Shown here piece after piece: positions 47,875 through 56,023 of a stretch of 64,000 nt of DNA (position 1 is its first letter; every line of letters starts with the position of its first letter). The stretch comes from Thioalkalivibrio paradoxus (GTDB lineage Bacteria > Pseudomonadota > Gammaproteobacteria > Ectothiorhodospirales > Ectothiorhodospiraceae), in contig JAABSC010000007.1 in assembly GCA_011390565.1 (NCBI GenBank), positions 1 through 64,000 of the forward strand, read 5' to 3'. The notes under the pieces are model-generated. The model was not told the origin of the DNA. It did not search any database and saw only the letters and a list, made by a program, of their open reading frames with translations. Made by a program: the position numbers and the translations under genes.

Positions 47875-50547
47875 ATGCCACAAGCCGAAGAGAGCACGGC
47901 CAGCGCCACCCTATCCGGGCGTGAGCTGGCCCTGAAACGCCGCAAGGCGATGGCTTTGCATGGCAAGTCCGCATTCGTGAAGACCGCGGCTGCCCGGCAC
48001 GAGGCATCGCCTCGCCGGATCGCTTCCGAGGTCACCCGGACCCCAGCGAACGCAGGGTCCTCCGCACCGGCTGCGTCCGTTCAGTCTGCGGGCGACATCA
48101 CCTCGCCTGGGCGGAGAGCTGCGCAGGCGCGTCGCGAAGCACTGAGCCGTGCGGGAAAAGCTGCGCACAAGCCGTCCTCCAGCCGGCCCAGCGGCCGGGT
48201 GCGTCCGACTCCTCCGGCACCGGATTCCGAAACCCACGGCACCTTGACCGCCGCCGTGAAGTCCGGTGATTGCGACTGCAAGGGTGAACCCTGCGACTGC
48301 AATGACACCGACAGGACTTCCGCCGCGGCCACCGCACCGAGCAGAACGACGGCCAAGCCGGCCGTCAACACAATGTCCAAGGGACGGGCACTTGCGCGCG
48401 CCCGCCGCGAAGCCCTGTCGCAGAACGGCAAGGCGGGCCTGGTCCGTGCCACGCAACTCGCACGAGTCGCTGCCGTGATGCCGGACCAGGACTGGCAGAC
48501 CGCTTTGAACGGGGGCAATACGGGCCGGCAGGTCGCCATGCAGCGGCGCAAGGTCCGCGCCCTGAGCGGCAGGGGAACGGCCAAGTCGTCGTCCAAACCG
48601 CGCCCGAGCGGCCGCATGAAGGCCCGCCTCGAAATCCCGGCACCGCCCAAGGTGGAAGAGGGACATACGCTTTCCGGCCAATCCGTCACCGGGACCATGG
48701 TGGAGCGCACGAAGAAGGTGACCGGCAACGAGCCCGGCTCCTGCCGGGAAATCACCGGAACCGAGTACATCGGTGCCGAACTGTTCGAGCGCCAGTGCAC
48801 GACGCGTCCGGATCCGGCGCCGAGCAAGGTCGGTGTCAGCACCACGACCCGCGAACACAAGGTCTCCGGGACCGAGGTCGGTCGATCCAAGCGCGTCACC
48901 GGCGATGAATTGGGCGCCTGCCGCGGAATCACGGGTACGGAATACCTCGCCGTCGAACGCTACGAGGAATTCTGTGAAACCACGCCGGCACCCGCACCGG
49001 CGAAAGTCGGGGTCGCGTCCACACCGAAGGGAAAACCGGTTACCGGTACCCAGGTCGGCCACTCCCCGCGCGTTACCGGAGACGAGCCTGGCTCCGCTCG
49101 GTCCGTGACCGGAACCGGCTATACCCTTCCTGCCAAAGCGGATCCTGCGCCCGAGAAGGTTGCAGTGACGCGCACCGGTCAGGGCCGAACCGTAACCGGC
49201 ACGAACGTGGGTCACAGCGAACGCGTCACCGGCGATGAGCCCGGCGCCTGCCGTGGCATCACCGGGACCGAATACCTCGCCGCCGATGCATTCCAGGCGC
49301 AGTGCGACACAGCCCCTCCGGCAACACCGCACAAGGTCAGCGTGATGCTTTCACACGGACAGCAACCGGTCTCGGGCACCGAGGTTGGCCGTTCCGGCAA
49401 GGTGACCGGGGACGAGCCGGGTTCCTGTCGCGAGATCTCCGGAACGCAGTACTACACGGCGTCGGATTTCGCCGATCTGTGCAATGCCACGGGGCCGCGC
49501 AAGGTGGGGTCGATGCAGACCCTGGCCGGACGCTCCGTGACCGGCACCGAGGTCAGCCACAACCCAAAAATGACCGGTGACGACAAGGGGGGGTGCAAGC
49601 CCGTCACCGGTACGGATTATGTCAGCGTGGAACAGCTCAAACCTGTCTGCGCCGACAGCACCCCTGTGTCCGCCGTGGAGAAGGTCTCGGTGGACAAGAC
49701 CTGGCGCGGTCAGGCCATTACCGGAAGCCCTGTCGGCCGCGGTCCGAAAGTGACCGGCGACGAGTCCGGCGGATGTGCCCCGATCAGCGGAACACCCTAC
49801 ATCGGTCGCAGCCAGTATGGGGAGTTCTGCGAAACCCCTTCAGTGAGTGCCCAGGAAGCGCTTATTCCCTCCAGCGCCCTCATTTCCGCGACCGCCGTCA
49901 CCGGCGATCGTCCGGGTGCCGGCGGTTCGGTAATGACCGGTGATGGACGCGGGGCCTGTGAACCCGTCAGTGGAACCCCGTATGTCGGAGCCGACAACAT
50001 GGTCTCGCAGTGCATGACCAGCGGTCGCTTCGTGTCACGGGCTCAATCCTGGGATGAACCCGCGCGTCCGCCCGCGCCGGCCGACTTCAGCATTCAGTCA
50101 CCGGCACGGGTGGCCCGAGACCGGCATGGGGACGAAATTACTGGCTCGATCTACAGCAACGAGCGCATCACCGGCCCCGTGAACAAGGCCACCGGCCTGA
50201 TCACCGGGACGCCGGAATTCCGTCATCGCGATGCCCAGAGCCAGCAGGTCGAGCAGGAAGACCTGGCTGCGGCCGCCCGACGCCTCACGGGCGAAGGCAG
50301 CCAGGCCGGCACCCGCATCACCGGCGATGCCTGGGATTCCTCGAGCCGCGTCACCGGCACCGAAGGCACGTCCAGCCTGGCCCGCAACATGTCCATGCGC
50401 GGCCAACCGCGCGGCGAAGGCGCGAGTGCGCGCCGGTTCCGCGAGGTGGTCGAACACCCCCCTGCCCCGGAAAGCCGCATTACGGGCTCCGCCGGGAATT
50501 ACGGCAAGGGCGCGATGGTGACGCTCTCCGGCGGCGCGCGCGGCTGA
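47875..50547 (+). CDS. csoS2: Carboxysome scaffold protein CsoS2
   Basis: 890-residue intrinsically disordered scaffold that ties RuBisCO to the shell. Four N-terminal RuBisCO-binding repeats of the GRELALKRRKAMALHGKSA type start near residues 14, 80, 170 and 217. Seven middle repeats follow (about 262-670), each with VTGT/VxHS, VTGDExG(A/S)CR and ITGTEY motifs and mostly paired Cys. The C-terminal region has further ITG repeats and ends in MVTLSGGARG, which anchors to the shell. A canonical -1 slippery site lies in the sixth middle repeat at residues 563-565, so a shorter CsoS2A of 568 residues is predicted. Start is the ATG at 47875. Confidence 0.96.
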   Translation: MPQAEESTASATLSGRELALKRRKAMALHGKSAFVKTAAARHEASPRRIASEVTRTPANAGSSAPAASVQSAGDITSPGRRAAQARREALSRAGKAAHKPSSSRPSGRVRPTPPAPDSETHGTLTAAVKSGDCDCKGEPCDCNDTDRTSAAATAPSRTTAKPAVNTMSKGRALARARREALSQNGKAGLVRATQLARVAAVMPDQDWQTALNGGNTGRQVAMQRRKVRALSGRGTAKSSSKPRPSGRMKARLEIPAPPKVEEGHTLSGQSVTGTMVERTKKVTGNEPGSCREITGTEYIGAELFERQCTTRPDPAPSKVGVSTTTREHKVSGTEVGRSKRVTGDELGACRGITGTEYLAVERYEEFCETTPAPAPAKVGVASTPKGKPVTGTQVGHSPRVTGDEPGSARSVTGTGYTLPAKADPAPEKVAVTRTGQGRTVTGTNVGHSERVTGDEPGACRGITGTEYLAADAFQAQCDTAPPATPHKVSVMLSHGQQPVSGTEVGRSGKVTGDEPGSCREISGTQYYTASDFADLCNATGPRKVGSMQTLAGRSVTGTEVSHNPKMTGDDKGGCKPVTGTDYVSVEQLKPVCADSTPVSAVEKVSVDKTWRGQAITGSPVGRGPKVTGDESGGCAPISGTPYIGRSQYGEFCETPSVSAQEALIPSSALISATAVTGDRPGAGGSVMTGDGRGACEPVSGTPYVGADNMVSQCMTSGRFVSRAQSWDEPARPPAPADFSIQSPARVARDRHGDEITGSIYSNERITGPVNKATGLITGTPEFRHRDAQSQQVEQEDLAAAARRLTGEGSQAGTRITGDAWDSSSRVTGTEGTSSLARNMSMRGQPRGEGASARRFREVVEHPPAPESRITGSAGNYGKGAMVTLSGGARG
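49563..49611 (+). promoter_or_regulatory. Candidate -1 ribosomal frameshift signal in csoS2
   Basis: In the csoS2 frame the codons AAC CCA AAA contain the heptamer C CCA AAA (49563-49569), a textbook X XXY YYZ site. Three bases later a perfect 10-bp stem begins: ACCGGTGACG (49573-49582) with CGTCACCGGT (49602-49611). A -1 slip reads AAT GAC CGG TGA and stops at 49580. A -1 frameshift in csoS2 that makes the short form CsoS2A is known in Halothiobacillus neapolitanus; use of this site here is inference. Confidence 0.7.
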
Positions 50548-50557
50548 GGACGAACGG

Positions 50558-52069
50558 GTGAATACGCGCAAACGGCTGGCAGCGATGCGGAAGGCCGGGG
50601 TCCTGCCTGAACAGGCAGCGACTCCGCCCAACCCCGCATGCGTGATCGTTGCCGACCAGCGTTGCGAGCATGCACTCGTCGACCGCGAACTCAATCGCCG
50701 TCTCTACGATTACGAGGAACGCGTGCGGGGCCGCTTCACGGCGATCCTGGACACCCTCAAGACCCTGTCCGACTGCCGGCACAAGCTGGACTTCGTCGAG
50801 AAGGCGCAGCAGATCGCGCTGGATCGCCTCGGCTACGAATTGCCGCGGCATCTGCTCGACGACGCGTGGGTATCAGGGCTGAACATCCGTGCACTGCACG
50901 CCTGGTGCACCTTCCAGAGTTTCAAGAACACCGTTGACCAGGCGCATGTCGACCAGAAGCCGCTGTGCGAGCGATCCCTTCTGGACGAGGGCTTCGTCCT
51001 GTCCTGCGGCTATCACACCCTCGACATCAGCCCCTGCGCCGACGGCCGACTGCAGGGCCTTGTCCCCTTCGTGTTCCGCATGGCGCCAAACGACGCCGTT
51101 TACGTCAAGGCCTACGCGGGCGCGCTGTTTGACATCGAAGCCGACGTCGTCGACTGGACCCACCGGGAACTGAATCGCCTGACCGGCGGGATTTCCGGCG
51201 GCGAAGACGCGAACTATCTGAAGATCGCCGTCTACCACTTCAGCACGTCCAACCCGAACCACGAAGGCTGTGCCGCGCATGGCAGCAATGATCGTCTGGC
51301 CATGGAGAGCGCGCTCGAGCGGCTGCATGAACTCCGTGCCGCGATCGAGAACACCTTCGGGCTCGGTGCCGCGCCGGAAACGCTGTTGATCGGTGTCGAC
51401 ACGGACATCGACGCCATCCGGGTACACCTGCCCGACGGCAACGGAGACATCAGTCCGCACCGCTATGTCGAGAGCTTCCGGATCTACCAGGAGACGCTCG
51501 CGATGAACGCCGCGGATGCCCGTGCCCACATCGACCGCTCAGTGGCGGAAGCGGAGCGCGCCGAGGGCTGGGCACGTGGCTCCGGTGACATCGCGCCGGG
51601 CATGCGCCGGTTCATCCTGCACCTGCTCGAAGCCAACCTCTCGCAGATCGAGTACGTGATCCAGCACCACGCCGGCCGCTACCAGGTGATCGGACACAAC
51701 GAACGCTTCATCTGTGTCGGTGAGGCAATGACCGAGCTGCAACTGCGCAACAAGTTCTATTTCGCCCACCTGGATACGGTCGAGGAAGGCGCGAATGACA
51801 TGGACGTGGGTATCCGGATCTTCACCGGGCTGAACATTCGACATGGCCTCGGTGTGCCGGTCCTGATCCACTTTCACTACTCGTCGCACGTGCCCGGCGC
51901 TCGTGAGCGCGCAATTCTGCGCTGCCGACGGGTCAAGGCCGCAGTCGAAGCGCGGTACAGCCAGCTGCACGAGAATCAGCAGCTGTTCTGCCAGATGGCG
52001 ATCAGCGACCTGCACGGAAGCGAGCGCTGCACCTTCGTGGAAGATGAAGTCGATAGGGTTGGGCATTGA
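50558..52069 (+). CDS. csoSCA: Carboxysomal carbonic anhydrase CsoSCA
   Basis: Turns bicarbonate into CO2 inside the carboxysome. 503 residues, GTG start 10 bases after csoS2. The zinc site and active site match the known enzyme: Cys160-x-Asp162-x-Arg164 (SPCADGR), His227 (YHFSTSN) and Cys238 (HEGC), with the same spacing as in Halothiobacillus. Three parts: N-terminal helical, catalytic, and a C-terminal domain that has lost the active site. Bound to RuBisCO through its N terminus in other species. Confidence 0.97.
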   Translation: MNTRKRLAAMRKAGVLPEQAATPPNPACVIVADQRCEHALVDRELNRRLYDYEERVRGRFTAILDTLKTLSDCRHKLDFVEKAQQIALDRLGYELPRHLLDDAWVSGLNIRALHAWCTFQSFKNTVDQAHVDQKPLCERSLLDEGFVLSCGYHTLDISPCADGRLQGLVPFVFRMAPNDAVYVKAYAGALFDIEADVVDWTHRELNRLTGGISGGEDANYLKIAVYHFSTSNPNHEGCAAHGSNDRLAMESALERLHELRAAIENTFGLGAAPETLLIGVDTDIDAIRVHLPDGNGDISPHRYVESFRIYQETLAMNAADARAHIDRSVAEAERAEGWARGSGDIAPGMRRFILHLLEANLSQIEYVIQHHAGRYQVIGHNERFICVGEAMTELQLRNKFYFAHLDTVEEGANDMDVGIRIFTGLNIRHGLGVPVLIHFHYSSHVPGARERAILRCRRVKAAVEARYSQLHENQQLFCQMAISDLHGSERCTFVEDEVDRVGH

Positions 52070-52095
52070 ATGAATGGCTTTAGCGAGACGGCACG

Positions 52096-52353
52096 ATGAA
52101 GATCATGCGGGTTGAGAAGACGCTGGTTTCGACCAATCGCATCGACGGCTTTGGTCATCGGCCGCTGCTGGTCGTGCAGGAAAAGGAGGGTGGAACACGC
52201 AGCGTGGCGGTCGATGCGGTCGGTTGCATCCCGGGCGACTGGGTGATCTGCGTCGGTTCTTCAGCGGCACGCGAGGCCGCGGGCAGCAAGGAGTTCCCGT
52301 CCGATCTGACCATCGTGGGCATCATCGATCACTGGACCGGAGAGAGCGCCTGA
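52096..52353 (+). CDS. csoS4A: Carboxysome vertex pentamer protein CsoS4A
   Basis: 85-residue BMC pentamer (EutN/CcmL family): MKIMRVEKTLVSTNRIDG ... GDWVICVGSSAAREAAG. Caps shell vertices. Its stop shares a base with the csoS4B start. Confidence 0.95.
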   Translation: MKIMRVEKTLVSTNRIDGFGHRPLLVVQEKEGGTRSVAVDAVGCIPGDWVICVGSSAAREAAGSKEFPSDLTIVGIIDHWTGESA

Positions 52354-52598
52354 TGGAGATCATGCGCGTGCTGGACGATCTGGTCTGCACCCGACGGGTA
52401 CCGGGCCTGCAGATGTCGTCGCTGCGCGTGCTGGAGAACCAGAGTGGTGGCGTATTCGTGGCGACTGACCCGGTCGGTGTCCCGCCCGGCAAATGGGTGT
52501 TCACGGCGAGTGGCAGTGCCGCCCGATGGGCCATGCCGGACAGCAGTTGCATGACCGATCTGACCATCTGCGGAATCATCGACCACTGGGAAGAGTGA
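52353..52598 (+). CDS. csoS4B: Carboxysome vertex pentamer protein CsoS4B
   Basis: 81-residue second pentamer, MEIMRVLDDLVCTRRVPGLQ ... GKWVFTASGSAARWAM. Start chosen where the frame overlaps the csoS4A stop (TGATG). A 139-base gap follows before csoS1; it is T-rich near its end and may hold a separate promoter for the abundant shell proteins, but no clear promoter is seen. Confidence 0.94.
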   Translation: MEIMRVLDDLVCTRRVPGLQMSSLRVLENQSGGVFVATDPVGVPPGKWVFTASGSAARWAMPDSSCMTDLTICGIIDHWEE

Positions 52599-52737
52599 CG
52601 GCAAAAAGGTTGGATGCGGCGAATTCAGGATATGGGATCGATGAGTAGACAGGTTTTTGGAGTGCGGTTCATCCGGTAGTTGAGTTGGGCAGTACGAATC
52701 GTTTTTTTAACGTTGTCTTTTTTCAAGGAGTAATGAA

Positions 52738-53034
52738 ATGGCTGAGCGTATGGGTATTGCCCTGGGCATGATTGAAACCCGCGGTCTGGTTCCCGCGATC
52801 GAAGCGGCGGATGCCATGACCAAGGCGGCCGAAGTCCGTCTGATCGGCCGTCAGTTCGTTGGCGGCGGCTACGTCACCGTGCTGGTGCGTGGCGAAACGG
52901 GCGCGGTCAACGCGGCGGTCCGTGCGGGCGCCGATGCCTGCGAGCGTGTCGGTGACGGCCTCGTGGCTGCACACATCATCGCCCGCGTCCACAGCGAAGT
53001 GGAAGGCATCCTGCCCTCTGCTCCGTCCGCCTGA
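52738..53034 (+). CDS. csoS1: Carboxysome shell hexamer protein CsoS1, first copy
   Basis: 98-residue BMC hexamer, GIALGMIETRGLVPAIEAAD ... GRQFVGGGYVTVLVRGETGAV. Forms the shell facets, with a pore near the RQFVGGGYV segment. AAGGAG precedes the ATG. Almost identical in DNA to the following copy over 266 bp. Confidence 0.96.
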   Translation: MAERMGIALGMIETRGLVPAIEAADAMTKAAEVRLIGRQFVGGGYVTVLVRGETGAVNAAVRAGADACERVGDGLVAAHIIARVHSEVEGILPSAPSA

Positions 53035-53082
53035 TTTCCAACCATCGCGCGAAGTTCGCGTTAATTTGAGGAGTTCATTGAA

Positions 53083-53421
53083 ATGGCAAATGCGACTGGT
53101 ATTGCCCTTGGCATGATTGAAACCCGTGGTCTGGTTCCCGCGATCGAAGCGGCGGATGCCATGACCAAGGCCGCCGAAGTCCGTCTGATCGGCCGTCAGT
53201 TCGTTGGCGGCGGCTACGTCACCGTGCTGGTGCGTGGCGAAACGGGCGCGGTCAACGCGGCGGTCCGTGCGGGCGCCGATGCCTGCGAACGTGTCGGTGA
53301 CGGCCTCGTGGCGGCGCACATCATCGCCCGCGTCCACAGCGAAGTGGAAGGCATCCTGCCCTCCAGCCCGTCATCCGACGGCGGCGGTCGCGATGCCGAG
53401 CTGACGTCGACCCGTAGCTAG
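53083..53421 (+). CDS. csoS1: Carboxysome shell hexamer protein CsoS1, second copy with C-terminal tail
   Basis: 112 residues; the same BMC core as the first copy, with the first four residues changed (MANAT) and a 14-residue longer end, SDGGGRDAELTSTRS. A tail of this kind is seen in CsoS1B of other species. The two cores differ only at silent positions, which points to recent duplication or gene conversion. Paralogue letters (A, B, C) cannot be fixed from this sequence alone. Confidence 0.95.
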   Translation: MANATGIALGMIETRGLVPAIEAADAMTKAAEVRLIGRQFVGGGYVTVLVRGETGAVNAAVRAGADACERVGDGLVAAHIIARVHSEVEGILPSSPSSDGGGRDAELTSTRS

Positions 53422-53432
53422 GGGTCGGGCCG

Positions 53433-53870
53433 ATGAGCGCCGACCCACGGACTATCGGCTGGCTGGCACGCGCGCTCACGCACGAAATGAGCGCCGTCCA
53501 GCAGTATCTCGCGCAGAGCGTGCTGGCACGCCTGTGGGGGGACGAAACCCTGGCCGCGCATCTGCGCGACGAGGCGGTCGAGGAACTGGGCCATGCCGAG
53601 CGGTTGATGGAACGCCTGATTCTGCTCGGGATCGCGCCTTCGGCCGGAAACGTGCCCCCGGCGCGACTCGGACGGACCGCGGACGACCTGCTGACCGCCG
53701 ATCGCAAGCTCGAGGCGGATGCCGTTCGGCTCTACCGGGAGGCGCTCGCGCACGCGGTCCGCATGCGGGACAGCGACTCGGCGTCCCTGTTCGAGAGCAT
53801 TCTGGGTGATGAACTGGCCCATGTGCAGGAAATCGACCGTTTGATGACCCAACGGAACGGCAATGGCTGA
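53433..53870 (+). CDS. Bacterioferritin-like protein of the carboxysome cluster
   Basis: 145 residues of the ferritin-like fold: HEMSAVQQYLAQ, HLRDEAVEELGHAERLMERL and GDELAHVQEID supply di-iron-type Glu and His ligands. Proteins like this are a constant but unexplained part of many alpha-carboxysome operons. Its stop overlaps the acRAF start by 8 bases. Confidence 0.85.
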   Translation: MSADPRTIGWLARALTHEMSAVQQYLAQSVLARLWGDETLAAHLRDEAVEELGHAERLMERLILLGIAPSAGNVPPARLGRTADDLLTADRKLEADAVRLYREALAHAVRMRDSDSASLFESILGDELAHVQEIDRLMTQRNGNG

Positions 53871-54129
53871 TCGGCCCGAAGGGTGGGAAGCACGCGGCAA
53901 GCCGCCAACCCTGTTTCGGCGGTTCGAATTCACGCGGTACAGCGAAACGCGTGAATTCCTTGACGCATTGGCCGCCGTCACGGAAGAGACGGGCGTGCAC
54001 CCGCAGAACATCAACTTCGGCACGACGTATGTGAACATCACGCTGGAGGCCGCGGAGGGAGAGGAACCGGGGGACGGCGAGTGGTCCCTGGCGACCCGCA
54101 TCAACGCCCTGCTGCCTCCGGGGAACTGA
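53863..54129 (+). CDS. Alpha-carboxysome RuBisCO assembly factor (PCD-like)
   Basis: 88 residues: a pterin-4a-carbinolamine dehydratase-like fold (WEARGKPPTLFRRFEFTRYSETREFLDALAAVTEETGVHPQNINFG), lacking the usual catalytic His-His pair and retaining the carboxysome-type NINFGTTYVNITLEA. acRAF proteins help form I RuBisCO assembly. Position next to mcdA matches other clusters. One base separates it from mcdA. Confidence 0.85.
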   Translation: MADRPEGWEARGKPPTLFRRFEFTRYSETREFLDALAAVTEETGVHPQNINFGTTYVNITLEAAEGEEPGDGEWSLATRINALLPPGN

Positions 54130-54130
54130 A

Positions 54131-54766
54131 ATGTCGACCCACATCACCGCAGTGGTCAACCAGAAAGGTGGGGCGGGCAAAACCACCCTGGCGATGAACC
54201 TGGCGGCCGGGCTGTCCCAGCGCGGCGAAACCGTGGTGATCGACCTCGATCCCCAGGGTTCGTCCCGGCAATGGGCGGCGCTCGGCAGTGCGCCCTTCCC
54301 GGCCACGGTGAAGCAGATGATGGGCAAGTGGGATGCCCGTTCCCTGCACAAGACTTTTCGGGCCTATCGCTACACGGTCCTCGACTGTCCTCCATCGCTG
54401 GACAGCCACGCGTCCCTGCAGGCCCTTCGTGCCTGCGACGTCGCGCTGATTCCGATCCTGCCCTCGCCGGTGGATCTCTGGGCCAGCCTGCGACTGCCCC
54501 AGGAAATCGAGGAAGCCCGAAAGGAGAACCCCAGGCTCAAGGCCTTTCTGGTCCTGAACCAGCTTGAACCCAGGAGCGCGTTGTCGGCATCGATGCGGGA
54601 TGCGCTGACGGAATTCGACATTCCGGTGCTGCAAGCGGTCATGCGGCGCCGTGCCATCTACCGCGGGGCGGCGCTGGAAGGGGTCTCGGTATACCAACTG
54701 GGCGGCCGGGGAGCACCTGCGGCAGCCGAAATCGAAGCGGTGATCAACGAGGTGATCGGATCATGA
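54131..54766 (+). CDS. mcdA: Carboxysome positioning ATPase McdA (ParA-like)
   Basis: 211 residues; deviant Walker A KGGAGKTT with signature Lys12 and Lys17, DLDPQGSS and VLDCPPSLD. ParA-type ATPases on the nucleoid distribute carboxysomes in the cell; the small basic partner McdB is encoded next, overlapping by four bases (ATGA). Confidence 0.92.
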   Translation: MSTHITAVVNQKGGAGKTTLAMNLAAGLSQRGETVVIDLDPQGSSRQWAALGSAPFPATVKQMMGKWDARSLHKTFRAYRYTVLDCPPSLDSHASLQALRACDVALIPILPSPVDLWASLRLPQEIEEARKENPRLKAFLVLNQLEPRSALSASMRDALTEFDIPVLQAVMRRRAIYRGAALEGVSVYQLGGRGAPAAAEIEAVINEVIGS

Positions 54767-55050
54767 CCAACATGAAGGAAAAACTCGCGGCCAGTGTCCG
54801 CGATGCGAAGGCCAACCAGGCACCGGGAGCCGCGGCTCCCGAGTCCATCCCGCCCGCCAAGCCGGTCGCGCGCGCGAAACCGTCTGCCACCAAGGCCAGC
54901 CCGGCGCCACGCAAACCGGCCGCAAGCGCCCGGAAAACGACCCCGGCGACCGCAAAGACGCGCAGGACGGCGGCGAAGAAGACCCCTCCGTCAGAAGGCG
55001 TTCCCGAGAGCGGTACCGCACTGTTCCCAGACCGTGTCTGGCCCGACTGA
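54763..55050 (+). CDS. mcdB: McdB-like carboxysome adaptor
   Basis: 95-residue disordered, Lys/Ala/Pro-rich protein (RKPAASARKTTPATAKTRRTA) with a short helix at the start and a conserved-type end ALFPDRVWPD that contains the Trp which alpha-McdB proteins need. It stimulates McdA and binds carboxysomes. The call rests on place, size and end motif. Confidence 0.85.
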   Translation: MTNMKEKLAASVRDAKANQAPGAAAPESIPPAKPVARAKPSATKASPAPRKPAASARKTTPATAKTRRTAAKKTPPSEGVPESGTALFPDRVWPD

Positions 55051-55076
55051 TTAGCCAACCCAGCAGGTGATTTGCC

Positions 55077-55982
55077 ATGCCTAACGGACCCGTGATGCGT
55101 ACCTACGGACCTCGCCGCACGTCCTATACCCCGCCGGCCGTGCAGCACGCGGCGGCGCGGCCGGCCAGTACCGGCGCAGCTTCCGACCTTCTCGCACCCT
55201 ACCTGGTGAGCGAGGAGCCCTACTATCGTGCCGTCGCCGACGAAGTGGAGCTTTACGAGGCTGCCTACTCGGTCCGGATGCCGATGATGCTCAAAGGCCC
55301 CACTGGCTGCGGAAAGACGCGCTTCGTCGAACACATGGCCTGGCGACTCGGCAAGCCCCTGATCACGGTGGCCTGCAACGAAGACATGACCGCCTCCGAT
55401 CTCGTTGGGCGCTATCTGCTGGATGCCAACGGAACCCGCTGGCAGGACGGCCCCCTCGCGGTTGCCGCCCGACACGGCGCGATCTGCTACCTGGACGAAG
55501 TCGTCGAGGCGCGACAGGACACCACCGTGGTGATCCACCCGCTGACCGACGCCCGGCGCGTGCTGCCGCTGGAAAAGAAGGGCGAACTGATCGAGGCCCA
55601 TCCGGATTTTCAGATCGTCATTTCATACAACCCCGGCTACCAGTCGCTGATGAAGGATCTGAAACAATCGACGAAGCAGCGCTTCGGCGCGCTCGATTTC
55701 AACTATCCGGAACACGACATCGAGGCGGAAATCGTCGCCCACGAGTCCGGGGTCGGAATCGAAATCGCGAAGAACCTGGTGCACATCGGCGAGCGTGCAC
55801 GCAACCTGAAGGGGCACGGCCTGGATGAAGGTCTCTCGACACGGATGCTGATCTACGCCGGTTCGCTGATTGCGAATGGCGTCGCGCCGCTGGCCGCCTG
55901 TCGAGTCACGCTGGTGCGCCCGATCACCGACGATCCCGACATGCGCGACGCGCTGGATTCGGCCGTAACGACCTACTTCTGA
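55077..55982 (+). CDS. cbbQ: RuBisCO activase AAA+ subunit CbbQ
   Basis: 301 residues of MoxR-type AAA+; Walker A GPTGCGKT at 74-81, Walker B YLDEVVEA (Asp140, Glu141). With CbbO it removes inhibitory sugar phosphates from RuBisCO. The first 40 residues, before the AAA core, form a variable leader that may target the protein to carboxysomes. AGGTGA lies seven bases before the ATG. Confidence 0.94.
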   Translation: MPNGPVMRTYGPRRTSYTPPAVQHAAARPASTGAASDLLAPYLVSEEPYYRAVADEVELYEAAYSVRMPMMLKGPTGCGKTRFVEHMAWRLGKPLITVACNEDMTASDLVGRYLLDANGTRWQDGPLAVAARHGAICYLDEVVEARQDTTVVIHPLTDARRVLPLEKKGELIEAHPDFQIVISYNPGYQSLMKDLKQSTKQRFGALDFNYPEHDIEAEIVAHESGVGIEIAKNLVHIGERARNLKGHGLDEGLSTRMLIYAGSLIANGVAPLAACRVTLVRPITDDPDMRDALDSAVTTYF

Positions 55983-56023
55983 GGTCATCGTGCGCCGCCT
56001 GTGGCGGCGCGCACACCAACGCC

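Noticed and set aside
49588..49596. A second slippery run, G GGG GGG, in csoS2
   Set aside because: It is in the right frame for a -1 slip, but the shifted frame stays open for over 100 codons with no sensible product, and it lies within the stem-loop. C CCA AAA is the better candidate.
52599..52737. A separate promoter for csoS1
   Set aside because: TTGAGT at 52680 with a T-rich stretch 17 bases on was considered, but the -10 is too poor to call.
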